DNA of 64,000 nucleotides. Source: JBEKUY01 sp049514555 (GTDB lineage: Bacteria; Acidobacteriota; Terriglobia; Acidiferrales; UBA7541). This document shows positions 15,055-23,394 of this stretch, piece after piece (the stretch's first letter is position 1; each line of letters starts with the position of its first letter). The stretch is from the NCBI GenBank assembly GCA_049514555.1, contig JBEKUY010000004.1, forward strand, positions 124,001 through 188,000, written 5' to 3'. The notes beneath the pieces are model-generated. The model was not told the origin of the DNA. It did no database searches and worked only from the letters and a program-made list of their open reading frames with translations. The translations under genes were made by a program, and so were the position numbers.

Positions 15055-16194
15055 TCAGGTGTGATCGTCCAACACGGACCCGGTTTCGCGCAAGTGCCCC
15101 GTCGCGCGGCCCCAGGCGCTCGTCTGCCAGTTGTCGGGGCGGATGGCCTGCGGCAGCCAAGGGGGAAGCTCGACTTCGAGATAATGTGCCAAGGAGTAGA
15201 CGTAGGGCTCGTACAATGCGCGCAACTCGGCCAGGCGGGCGGCCGCGGCGGCGCCGTCGTTCAAGCGCAGACCGTGTTTGGCGAGGACGTTTCGCAAGCG
15301 CGCGAGCTCATTGTCCGGCAAACGTTCGTGAGGCAAAGGGCGCGGGGGCGAACCGAAGACTTGAGAGAGGTCGACGACCGCATGACGGGCGATGGCGAAG
15401 GTCAATTCGGCTTGGCGAGAGCAGGCGTCCTCGAGTCCCATCATCAGGAGCGAGCAGGTATCCAGGATTGCCGTCAGCGAAGAAATCCAAGATTGATTGT
15501 CGTGCTGCGAACGATAGTAGGCGAGCACCGGATAGGAGAGGTGGCTCTCAAGCAATTCTGCCGACCAATGCTCCCAGGTGGCCAGAAGCGCTTGCAGGGC
15601 TTCCAGCCCATGCGCATAGCTGTGCCGGCGCAGGAGCTCGCCGGCCGAGGGTGGTGACCCGGCGCGAGAATCGAGCAACGAAATGCCCACCTCGCGGCGC
15701 GAAAACGATTGATAAATCACGGGCATATAACCAATCAGCAGAGCTAGAAAGCCGAAACCGAGACCTGCTTCCGCCACAGTGAGCAGGCGCGCCAGCGCCG
15801 ATCGGGGCGTCACGTCGCCGATACCGAGAGTGAAGAATGTTGTTCCACTCAAGTACAAATCGGTGGTGAAATTGGGCGGCGCGCCGCTCACGTTCACGGC
15901 CGAACCGGCGCTATAGTGCAGGAGGGCAAAACCGAGCACCATTCCCGAGGCCCAGACGCCCAGCAACAAGATGAGCGAAAGCGGCCCGTAAAAGCCCAAG
16001 AGCGAATCGCGGCGCTTTTTTGAAGGGATCACGCGAACGAGGCGCGAGCAGACTCTCCAAGTCGTGCGGTAATAAAGGCGCGCAAATCGGAGACGTCTGG
16101 TCACGCGACGCGGCAAAACGACAGCTTCAAAGGCGTCCAGGAAGACCGTTGCCAGCAGGGCTACGCCTGCTGCGCCTGCGATCCAGTGATTCAT
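15055..16194 (-). CDS. Two-TM potassium channel family protein
   Basis: A 379-residue protein. After a first N-terminal helix (residues 4-24) and a basic cytoplasmic stretch, a TM-pore-TM module follows (about 70-160). Its selectivity filter is TLGIGD in the string TTFFTLGIGDVTP, a variant of TVGYGD. The C-terminal roughly 215 residues are a soluble alpha-helical domain without RCK/KTN motifs, so the gating ligand is not apparent. It lies 14 bases upstream of the quinone oxidoreductase gene, in the same direction. Family and pore are clear; ion selectivity with Ile in place of Tyr is unproven. Confidence 0.85.
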   Translation of the reverse strand: MNHWIAGAAGVALLATVFLDAFEAVVLPRRVTRRLRFARLYYRTTWRVCSRLVRVIPSKKRRDSLLGFYGPLSLILLLGVWASGMVLGFALLHYSAGSAVNVSGAPPNFTTDLYLSGTTFFTLGIGDVTPRSALARLLTVAEAGLGFGFLALLIGYMPVIYQSFSRREVGISLLDSRAGSPPSAGELLRRHSYAHGLEALQALLATWEHWSAELLESHLSYPVLAYYRSQHDNQSWISSLTAILDTCSLLMMGLEDACSRQAELTFAIARHAVVDLSQVFGSPPRPLPHERLPDNELARLRNVLAKHGLRLNDGAAAAARLAELRALYEPYVYSLAHYLEVELPPWLPQAIRPDNWQTSAWGRATGHLRETGSVLDDHT

Positions 16195-16393
16195 GAGCCG
16201 ACCGTTACCTCCGCCGGTTCATTCGATTCAGTGGTGTGCTGAAAGGATATACGAGTCATTCGATAAGCAGGCTGTCACAAAATCTAGATGTAACCGATGT
16301 CGAGAATGACGAGGACCGCATCGTATATTCCTAGTACGTGCGGACTATTGGGTTTGTAGGGTGTTGCAGCGATACTATGGTAGGCAGCGCAGA

Positions 16394-17902
16394 ATGCTGG
16401 GTGAATTGCTCCGAAAAATAGGGCGGAACACGCTGGTCTACGGCCTGGGCGGTGTGTTGCAACGCATCGTCGGCTTCTTGATGGTTCCCCTTTATACGTA
16501 CTACCTCTCGCCGAGGGACTACGGAACTATCGAACTGCTCGACCTGGCGAGTTACGTCCTGGCCATGTTCGTGGGCCTGGGCTTGGGGTCGGCGGTGGTG
16601 CGCTTCTACTACGATTACGAGGAGCGGGCCGAGCGCAACGAGGTGATCAGCACCGCGATCCTGTTCCTCGTGCCGGTGAATGCCGCCGTTCTCGTTCTCC
16701 TGCATTTTTTGAGCGGGCCGATCTCGCGGCTGGTGCTGGGCCAAGACGGGAACCGTTACTTCTTCAATTTGGTGTTCATATCGCTCGCGTTCAGCATTGT
16801 GAACGGGGTGTTGCTTTCCTATCTCCGGGCGAAGCAGCAGGCCGTGCTCTTTGCTGTCCTGTCGGTGTTGCAGTTGGCGTTGGGGCTGGGACTGAACATC
16901 TACCTGATTGCGGGGCGCCGCATGGGCGTCTTGGGGGCCCTGTACAGCGGCGTGATCACGCAGGCAGTCATCTCCGTGCTCCTGCTGTCGCTGATCGTTT
17001 ACGAAGTTGGGTTGGGGTTTTCCACTCCCAAGCTGAAGGGGATGTTGCGATTCAGCGCGCCTCTGGTCCCGGCCGGGATCGGGATGTTCGTGCTGAACTT
17101 CGCCGACCGCTTTTTTCTGCGGAAGTATTCCAGCCTGAGCGTCGTCGGAACGTATGCGCTGGGATACAAGATTGGGATGTCGCTCAACGCGCTGCTGCTG
17201 ACTCCTTTTTACCTGTTCTGGTCGGCCTACATGTACGAAGTGGCGCAGAAGGAGAACGCCAAGGAATTGTTTGCCCGCGTATATGAATACCTGATGCTGG
17301 GCTTACTCTTCGGCGCGCTGGGGATTTCGCTTTTCGGTCCGGATGCAGTAAGCGTGCTTGCACCGCCGAGCTATTGGGCTGCGTCGCAGATCGTACCGAT
17401 CGTCGCGCTGGCGTATGTGTTTTCCGGGCTGTTTTACTACTTCCAGTTAGGCATGGCGCTCTCCAAGCAGACAGAATTCCGGGCGTACGCCGTAGGCGCG
17501 AGCGCGCTGCTGAACATCCTCCTGAACTTTCTCCTGATCCCCCGGTACGGAGCTTACGGGGCTGCTTGGGCGACGCTGTTCTCGTTTTTGGTGTTGGCCG
17601 GACTTTCGCACCATTTTTCCCAGCGGCTTTATCGAGTTCCTTACCACTTGGGGAAGCTCGTGAAAGCGACGCTGATCGCGGCGGCGATCTTCGGTTGCGC
17701 GAAGTTCGTGCGGCTCCATTCGCTGCGGCTCAACGTCATGCTGCATGCAGCACTATTGGGTTGTTTCCCGCTTGTGCTGTGGGCGGCGAACTTCTACAGT
17801 CCAGAGGAAAAGGCGATCGTCCGAAAGATACTCTTGTCGGCTGCCGGGAGGTTGGGGTTCGCCACGAAACAAACCGTCGGGGTCCCTGCCGGACGTCCGT
17901 AG
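16394..17902 (+). CDS. Lipopolysaccharide/polysaccharide flippase (Wzx/MurJ superfamily)
   Basis: About 502 residues from ATG 16394; GTG 16361 would add 11 residues. There are about 12-14 membrane helices throughout. The N-terminus NTLVYGLGGVLQRIVGFLMV and the LSPRDYGTIELLDL loop are characteristic of the polysaccharide-transport (PST) branch of the MOP superfamily. Such proteins move undecaprenyl-linked oligosaccharides or other lipid-linked glycans across the inner membrane. There is no wzy, wzz or sugar-transferase gene nearby. The only partner is the kinase-like gene that starts 10 bases after it, so the two form a small operon whose glycan substrate is unknown. Confidence 0.88.
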   Translation: MLGELLRKIGRNTLVYGLGGVLQRIVGFLMVPLYTYYLSPRDYGTIELLDLASYVLAMFVGLGLGSAVVRFYYDYEERAERNEVISTAILFLVPVNAAVLVLLHFLSGPISRLVLGQDGNRYFFNLVFISLAFSIVNGVLLSYLRAKQQAVLFAVLSVLQLALGLGLNIYLIAGRRMGVLGALYSGVITQAVISVLLLSLIVYEVGLGFSTPKLKGMLRFSAPLVPAGIGMFVLNFADRFFLRKYSSLSVVGTYALGYKIGMSLNALLLTPFYLFWSAYMYEVAQKENAKELFARVYEYLMLGLLFGALGISLFGPDAVSVLAPPSYWAASQIVPIVALAYVFSGLFYYFQLGMALSKQTEFRAYAVGASALLNILLNFLLIPRYGAYGAAWATLFSFLVLAGLSHHFSQRLYRVPYHLGKLVKATLIAAAIFGCAKFVRLHSLRLNVMLHAALLGCFPLVLWAANFYSPEEKAIVRKILLSAAGRLGFATKQTVGVPAGRP

Positions 17903-17912
17903 CCCTGGAGAC

Positions 17913-19778
17913 ATGGAAGAGGTTGCAAGGTTCCCAGCCGTGCTCAATTTTCTAGCGATCCAAGCGGAGTTCAACGAGTTTCTGCAGCGGCTGCCGGATC
18001 TGTCCGATCAGGATAAGGGACAAATCTTGGAAAGGCTGTTTGACGCGCGGGGAGGGGTGTGGAAGTGCATGGTGCCGCTGCGGGAGGACGGGAGAGCGTT
18101 GATTGCCGGAGCCGGTTGGCACAACAGCTATCTGTTCCTGGCCGCGTGTTTTCAGGAGACGGTGGTGTGGGACCCCGATCCTCTTCGGGTTTCGATTCTG
18201 GAGCGCCTGGCGAATCTGCTGGGTTTGAAGCCTCAGTTTGAGAGCGGAGAACTCGACGCTTTGATGAGCCGGTTGGCAAAACAAGACCTAATCGTGTTCG
18301 AGGACAGTCTGAGCTGGATTGCTTGCCGTTCGGCAGGCAGCTCCTGCCATGCGCAGGCGGATCTGATGCAGAAGGCATCGCGGCTGCTGAGCGAGCGGGG
18401 CGAATGTTTCGTCGCAGTGCCGAATCGCGTGGCCCTCGATCGCATGCTGGGCAGACGCCGCAGTTCGATGGCAGATACAGAGCGGGCTCACCCGGCAGGC
18501 GCAAGTTCGCGATCCGTTCTGAACCAGAGTGGCGGGGGCGACCGCGATGCGCGGGGGTGTTGGGTCCCTGGTTTGCTCCGGGCTTTCCGGTTCGCCGAGC
18601 TTCGACATCAACGGCTGTATTTCCTGTACCCCTCGCGGGAATCTCCCAGACAGATCCTGGGTTGGGGAAATGAGGAACCATCGGGAGAACGGCATCCGCT
18701 GGTGAGAGTGCTGAACCACACGGGGATGGGAAAGTACTTCTTTGATTCTCCGGTTTTTGTGGTGGCTAAGGGACTTCCGCAAGACAGCTTTCTCGAATGC
18801 TTGTTGCGGCGGGTGCGGAAGCAGCTCGGACTGCACGAAGTGCCGAAAGTTCGCAGGAACATCATCTCCAACGAGAACACGCTCGTGTTTTTCCTGGAGC
18901 TGGACGGGGACGGCAAGGCGGTGCTGAAACTGCCCCTGTGCGAAACCAGCGTAGAGAGAGTGGAGTCCGATTGGAAGATGCTCGAGAAGGCGCACTTGAT
19001 CAGCACGCCCGAGGTACGGCCGCTGGTGCCGCGGGTCTTGTGCCAAGACATTCTTCTCGGGCAGCCTTACTATGTGCGCAGCTACGTGCCAGGAGTGGAT
19101 GCCGGGCTGCTCGCCCATTCGCGGAAAGAATACTCACGGGTGGTGGCGGAAGCAGCCCGAATTCTGCTGCAATGGCATCAAGCCTCACATCGCGTGGTGG
19201 AGGTGACGCCGGAGGTTTGCGAAAAGTATTTCCTCACGTATTTCCGCCAGGCACGTCCTTATCTGCCTGCGCACATCGGTTTGCTGGATGGGATTCAAAG
19301 CTACCTGCAGAATGCCTCAGCGGGCCAGCCGCTTTCGGTTGGCCTCATGCATGGCGATTTCCACCTCAACAATCTGATGATCGACCCGGAGACGCAGCGG
19401 CTCTCGGGAATCCTGGACTGGGATATGGGAGAAACGGACGGTTTGCAGATGCTCGATCTATTTCACCTGTTGGTATCCAAGGAGCGTGGACTGCACAACT
19501 GGGGCATTGGCGAAGCCTTCAGCAAGGTCTTGCTGTCCAATGCCTTCGATCCCGATGAACGACAGTTAGTCGAGGGATTTCGAAGCGCGCTCGGGATCAG
19601 CGAGCAACTGCTTCTGTGTCTGAAGATCGCCTACTGGGCGCGGCACTGCCTGGGAAACATCATCCAGTCCGGCGGGTTGAAGCCGGCGGAGTGGATGGAA
19701 GAGAATGTGTTCAAAGTGTTGGAAAACTTGCGTCAGGCCACTTGTGAAGTTCCCATAAAAGCCAAACCCGCTACATAA
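17913..19778 (+). CDS. Two-domain protein: methyltransferase-like N-terminus, APH-type phosphotransferase C-terminus
   Basis: About 621 residues from ATG 17913. Residues about 1-260 resemble a degenerate class I methyltransferase: ALIAGAGWHNSYLF at the glycine-loop position, VVWDPDPLRVSILERL, then DLIVFEDSLSWI and RLLSERGECFVAVPNR. Residues about 330-600 are an aminoglycoside-phosphotransferase/choline-kinase fold with the catalytic loop LMHGDFHLNNLMID and the metal-binding ILDWDMGETDG. The kinase motifs look intact; the methyltransferase glycine motif does not match GxGxG. Coupling to a flippase suggests phosphorylation (and perhaps methylation) of a lipid-linked glycan. The substrate is unknown. 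Confidence 0.75.
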   Translation: MEEVARFPAVLNFLAIQAEFNEFLQRLPDLSDQDKGQILERLFDARGGVWKCMVPLREDGRALIAGAGWHNSYLFLAACFQETVVWDPDPLRVSILERLANLLGLKPQFESGELDALMSRLAKQDLIVFEDSLSWIACRSAGSSCHAQADLMQKASRLLSERGECFVAVPNRVALDRMLGRRRSSMADTERAHPAGASSRSVLNQSGGGDRDARGCWVPGLLRAFRFAELRHQRLYFLYPSRESPRQILGWGNEEPSGERHPLVRVLNHTGMGKYFFDSPVFVVAKGLPQDSFLECLLRRVRKQLGLHEVPKVRRNIISNENTLVFFLELDGDGKAVLKLPLCETSVERVESDWKMLEKAHLISTPEVRPLVPRVLCQDILLGQPYYVRSYVPGVDAGLLAHSRKEYSRVVAEAARILLQWHQASHRVVEVTPEVCEKYFLTYFRQARPYLPAHIGLLDGIQSYLQNASAGQPLSVGLMHGDFHLNNLMIDPETQRLSGILDWDMGETDGLQMLDLFHLLVSKERGLHNWGIGEAFSKVLLSNAFDPDERQLVEGFRSALGISEQLLLCLKIAYWARHCLGNIIQSGGLKPAEWMEENVFKVLENLRQATCEVPIKAKPAT

Positions 19779-19801
19779 GGGATCGCGGGGCAGGGAGTCG
19801 C

Positions 19802-20953
19802 TCAAACGTTCAAGGTGAAGGTGACGTCCGGGCGTGGCGGCTGGGCCGGCGGCATCTTCGAACGGTCAACGGGGCGATACAACGTATCGCGCTCGACGGG
19901 GACGCGTCCCGCGGCGCGGATCAGCCGCTCGAGCTCGGCGCGCGGAGTGAACTCCGCCGTCTTGGCCCCCGCATCGTGATAGATCTTTTCTTCGACCACG
20001 GTACCGTCGAGGTCGTCCGCGCCCCAGCGCAAAGCGATTTGCGCGACCGAAGGCGTCAGCATGATCCAGTAGGCCTTAATGTGCTCGAAATTGTCGAGCA
20101 GGAGCCGCGCCACGGCGATGCTTTTAAGATCGGTATAGCCGGAGGTCTTGGGCAGGTGGGCCAACGCGGTATTCTCGGGATGAAACGCGAGCGGGATGAA
20201 AGCTACAAAGCCGTGCGTCTGGTCCTGCAGCTCGCGCAGGAGAAGCAGATGCTCGACGCGTTCTGCTTCGGTTTCGATGTGGCCGTAGAGCATGGTGGCG
20301 TTCGAGGGCAGACCAACCTCGTGCGCGGTACGGGCGATGTTCAGCCACTGCTGGCCGCTGACTTTGTGGTCGCAAATCACCTTGCGCACGCGCGGATTGA
20401 AGATTTCGGCGCCGCCGCCAGGCAGAGAATCCACGCCCGCCTCTTTCATCTTGAGGAGCGTATCGCGGATGGAGAGCCTGGCGATACGAGCGAAGTAGCC
20501 GACCTCGACCATCGTAAAGGCTTTGAGGTGGACGCCCGGGCAGCGCTGCTTGAGCCCGCGGATGAGTTCCAGAAAGTAGTCGAAGGGCGGATCGGGATGC
20601 AGCCCGCCGACGATGTGGAACTCGGTGGCGCCTTCGCGAACGCCTTGCTCGGCGCGCTGGTAGATTTCGTCGAGCGCGAAGGTGTAGGCGCCCGGGGCGT
20701 TCGCGTCGCGGCCGAAGGCGCAGAGGCGGCAGTGGGCCACGCAGACGTTCGAAGGATTGATGTGCCGGTTGACGTTGTGATAGCAGATGTTGCCGTGGCG
20801 CTTCTCGCGGACGTGATTCGCGAGCCAGCCGACCGCGAGGAGGTCGGGCGAGCGGTAGAGCGCGACCCCATCGTCAAAGCTCAGCCGCTCGCCGGCGAGG
20901 ACCTTGTCGGCGATAGGCTGCAGCCGCGCATCAGTAATGATCAGATCGTTCAT
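19802..20953 (-). CDS. mqnE: Aminofutalosine synthase MqnE (radical SAM)
   Basis: A 383-residue radical SAM enzyme starting at ATG 20953. The 4Fe-4S ligands are in CVAHCRLCAF (Cx3Cx2C), and ICYHNVNRHINPSNVCV just before it is a hallmark of MqnE/CofH-type enzymes. Further typical segments are VGGLHPDPPFDYF and ITLTPSVAQIAL-like (here IMLTPSVAQIALRWGADD). It joins 3-[(1-carboxyvinyl)oxy]benzoate to the 5'-deoxyadenosyl unit of SAM, an early step of futalosine-route menaquinone synthesis. The next genes upstream on the same strand encode a UbiA-type prenyltransferase and a UbiX-type protein, consistent with later steps of the same pathway. Confidence 0.93.
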   Translation of the reverse strand: MNDLIITDARLQPIADKVLAGERLSFDDGVALYRSPDLLAVGWLANHVREKRHGNICYHNVNRHINPSNVCVAHCRLCAFGRDANAPGAYTFALDEIYQRAEQGVREGATEFHIVGGLHPDPPFDYFLELIRGLKQRCPGVHLKAFTMVEVGYFARIARLSIRDTLLKMKEAGVDSLPGGGAEIFNPRVRKVICDHKVSGQQWLNIARTAHEVGLPSNATMLYGHIETEAERVEHLLLLRELQDQTHGFVAFIPLAFHPENTALAHLPKTSGYTDLKSIAVARLLLDNFEHIKAYWIMLTPSVAQIALRWGADDLDGTVVEEKIYHDAGAKTAEFTPRAELERLIRAAGRVPVERDTLYRPVDRSKMPPAQPPRPDVTFTLNV

Positions 20954-20976
20954 TTCGGTGCGGAGTGTCCCGCTTC

Positions 20977-21852
20977 TCAGCGCCGCCAAATGGCTGCGGC
21001 AGCGCCCCAGAACAGCAGGAACAACAAACTAATATAGCCGTTCACGGTAAAAAACGCAGCGTTGAGCTTGGAGAGGTCGTTGGCGCGAACGAGCGAATGC
21101 TCGTAGGCGAGGAGCATGCCCACGATAGCGACGCCCGTCCATGCGGGCCAAGGCAATGCGAAACTGGCCGCGAGCCATGCGAGCAGCGCGAGCATGACCG
21201 CGTGCATCGCGCGTGCGGCGAGCAGCGCCTTGGCGATCCCGAAGCGCCTGGGGATAGAATGCAGCCCGGTGCGGCGGTCGAACTCCACGTCCTGGCAGGC
21301 GTAAAGCACGTCGAATCCGCCGACCCACAGCGTCACCGCGGCGCAGAGGATCAGCATGCGTGCATCGAGTCCGCCGGTGACAGCGATCCACGCGGCCGCG
21401 GGCGACATACCCAGGCAGAAACCGAGCACCAGGTGAGACCAGGCTGTGAACCGTTTGGTGTAGGAATAGAAGAAAAGAATTGCCAGCGCGATGGGCGCGA
21501 GCTCGAGCGCCAGCCGGTTGAGCTGCCACGCGGCAATCAGCAACACTGCAGCCGCGGCGAGCGCGAACATCCATGCAAAGGAAACAGACAGGGTTCCGGT
21601 GACGAGCGCCCGCTGCTGCGTGCGCGGATTCTCTCGGTCGTAGTGCAGGTCGATGATGCGGTTCATGGTCATGGCCGCGGAACGCGCTCCGATCATGGCC
21701 ACGATAATCCACGCGAACTGCCGGAGCGTCGGCCAAGCGTGCGCGGTGGCGCGCGCCGCGAGGAGCGCTCCGGTGAGCGCAAATGGCAGTGCAAATATCG
21801 AATGCTCGAACTTGATCATCTCGAGCACGATGTGGATTCGCTTGGGACTCAT
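20977..21852 (-). CDS. mqnP: UbiA family prenyltransferase of menaquinone synthesis (MqnP-like)
   Basis: A 291-residue membrane protein with about nine helices and the two Asp-rich motifs of UbiA enzymes: NRIIDLHYDRENPRT at about residues 64-78 and DVEFDRRTGLHSIPRRFG at about 187-204. It transfers a polyprenyl chain to an aromatic acid. 4-Hydroxybenzoate (ubiquinone) and 6-carboxy-naphthoquinol (futalosine menaquinone) enzymes look alike. Linkage to mqnE and absence of ubiquinone genes favour MqnP. The gaps to mqnE (23 bases) and to the upstream UbiX gene (21 bases) suggest a single operon. The C-terminus ends in further helices and a short basic tail. Confidence 0.88.
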   Translation of the reverse strand: MSPKRIHIVLEMIKFEHSIFALPFALTGALLAARATAHAWPTLRQFAWIIVAMIGARSAAMTMNRIIDLHYDRENPRTQQRALVTGTLSVSFAWMFALAAAAVLLIAAWQLNRLALELAPIALAILFFYSYTKRFTAWSHLVLGFCLGMSPAAAWIAVTGGLDARMLILCAAVTLWVGGFDVLYACQDVEFDRRTGLHSIPRRFGIAKALLAARAMHAVMLALLAWLAASFALPWPAWTGVAIVGMLLAYEHSLVRANDLSKLNAAFFTVNGYISLLFLLFWGAAAAIWRR

Positions 21853-21873
21853 GTGCGAGTGGGCGCAGAGCGG

Positions 21874-22491
21874 CTAATCGCTCTTGCCGGTCCAGCGATA
21901 CATTTTCTCTTGCGGCAAATCAACGCGCGCGAGGACCCGGCAGACGTACTGCGTCACCAGGTCGTCAATCGTCTTGGGGCGGTGATAGAACGCCGGCACC
22001 GCCGGCATGATCACCGCGCCGGCCTGCTGCGCCCGCAACATGTTTTCCAGGTGAATGCGGCTGAAGGGCGTGTCGCGCACGCAGAGCACAAGCTTCCGCC
22101 CCTCCTTCAACATGACGTCGGCGGCACGCGAAACGAGATCCTCGCTCGCGCCACCGGCAATCGCCGCAAGAGTGCCCATCGAACAGGGAATCACGATCAT
22201 GGCGTCCACGTGGTAACTGCCCGAGGCGATGGGCGCGCCGACATCCTGGTTCGGCAGCGCTTCGATCTTCGCAGATGGGCGACCGAGGATTCGTGCAGGA
22301 AGCTGCTTCAAATCGCCCGAGGAGACGTCTAACTCCTCTGCCAGGAGGCGCCGGCCGGTCTCGGTGACGACGAGAAGCACGCGGGCGACGCGGGCGTCTT
22401 CTTCAAGCAATGCGAGCGTTTTTTGCGCGAGGATCGCGCCGCTCGCTCCGGTCACACCGACGGTGACGACCTGTTCTTTAGGCTGGCTCAT
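21874..22491 (-). CDS. UbiX-type flavin prenyltransferase
   Basis: A 205-residue flavoprotein of the UbiX/Pad1 family. The FMN-binding start VTVGVTGASGAILAQKTLAL, the PCSMGTLAAIAGGASEDLVSRAADV block and RDTPFSRIHLENMLRAQQAGA are all diagnostic. UbiX makes prenylated FMN, the cofactor of UbiD-type decarboxylases. In futalosine menaquinone synthesis a UbiX/UbiD-like pair (MqnM/MqnL) removes the carboxyl group from the naphthoate. Its position as first gene of the mqnP-mqnE set supports that role. No UbiD-type gene is in the window. The upstream gene larB diverges from a 140-base gap. Confidence 0.93.
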   Translation of the reverse strand: MSQPKEQVVTVGVTGASGAILAQKTLALLEEDARVARVLLVVTETGRRLLAEELDVSSGDLKQLPARILGRPSAKIEALPNQDVGAPIASGSYHVDAMIVIPCSMGTLAAIAGGASEDLVSRAADVMLKEGRKLVLCVRDTPFSRIHLENMLRAQQAGAVIMPAVPAFYHRPKTIDDLVTQYVCRVLARVDLPQEKMYRWTGKSD

Positions 22492-22613
22492 TGGTCAAGC
22501 GGGAAGCCACAGTCTCGCAGCCGTCCCCCGGCCAAGTCAAGCTGCCGCACTCCACGGAATAGCGGTTCATGGAGAGATTCCCCGATGCCGGCATTAGCCG
22601 CGCTCTCAAGCAG

Positions 22614-22622
22614 TGCTAGAAT
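22614..22622 (+). promoter_or_regulatory. Extended -10 promoter element before larB
   Basis: The plus strand reads TGCTAGAAT, a TGn plus TAGAAT extended -10, with TTAGCC (22594-22599) 17 bases upstream as a weak -35. The box ends 9 bases before the larB ATG at 22632, so the leader would be two to three bases long. Confidence 0.45.
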
Positions 22623-22631
22623 CCTCAAGCG

Positions 22632-23387
22632 ATGAATGAGAGCGACATACTGCGCATCCTCGAGGCGGTGCGCGCGGGGAAGCTCGGCACGCAGCAGGCC
22701 ATCGAGCGGCTGAAGCATCTGCCGTTCGAGGACCTGGGCTTTGCCAAGGTGGACCATCACCGGGCCCTGCGGCAGGGCTACGCTGAAGTCGTCCTCGGCA
22801 AGGGCAAGACGCCGGCGCAAGTAGCTGAAATCGTGCGTGCGATGCTCCGGCCGAAAGGTGCGCGGCACAACATTTTGGTTACGTGGGCCGACGCGAAAAT
22901 TTACGCAGCCGTTCGGCGCGTGGGCCGAACGGCGAAATTCCATCCACTTTCCGGCGCGATCACGATCGAGCGCAGCCGCGCGATCACGGGGAAAGGCACG
23001 ATCCTGGTCGTTTCCGCGGGCACGAGCGACATCCCCGCCGCGGAAGAAGCGGTGCTCACCGCGCAGATGATGGGCAATCGCGTCGAGCATCTCTACGACG
23101 TGGGGGTCGCGGGGCTGCACCGTCTGCTCGAACACAAAGAAATGCTGACACACGCGCGCGTGATCATCTGCGTGGCGGGAATGGAAGGCGCTCTGCCGAG
23201 CGTGATCGGCGGGCTGGTGCCCGTGCCCGTGATCGCGGTGCCGACCAGTACCGGTTACGGGGCGAGCTTCGGCGGCGTAGCGGCGCTTCTCGGCGTGCTC
23301 AATAGCTGCGCGTCAAACGTTGCGGTGGTCAATATCGACAACGGCTTCGGCGCGGCGTGTGTGGCGTCGTGCATCAATCGGCTGTAA
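22632..23387 (+). CDS. larB: Nickel-pincer cofactor biosynthesis protein LarB
   Basis: A 251-residue protein with the PurE-like (NCAIR mutase-like) C-terminal domain: LVVSAGTSDIPAAEEAVLTA at about residues 125-145, then VIICVAGMEGALPSVIGGLV and PTSTGYGASFGG. The N-terminal part (ILRILEAVRAGKLGTQQAIERL and FAKVDHHRALRQG) is the standard LarB lead. LarB carboxylates and hydrolyses nicotinic acid adenine dinucleotide in the pathway to the nickel-pincer cofactor of lactate racemase and relatives. No larC, larE or larA is adjacent. A short leader is implied by the extended -10 close to the ATG. It converges with selA, with only 7 bases between stops. Confidence 0.93.
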   Translation: MNESDILRILEAVRAGKLGTQQAIERLKHLPFEDLGFAKVDHHRALRQGYAEVVLGKGKTPAQVAEIVRAMLRPKGARHNILVTWADAKIYAAVRRVGRTAKFHPLSGAITIERSRAITGKGTILVVSAGTSDIPAAEEAVLTAQMMGNRVEHLYDVGVAGLHRLLEHKEMLTHARVIICVAGMEGALPSVIGGLVPVPVIAVPTSTGYGASFGGVAALLGVLNSCASNVAVVNIDNGFGAACVASCINRL

Positions 23388-23394
23388 ATCCCTT

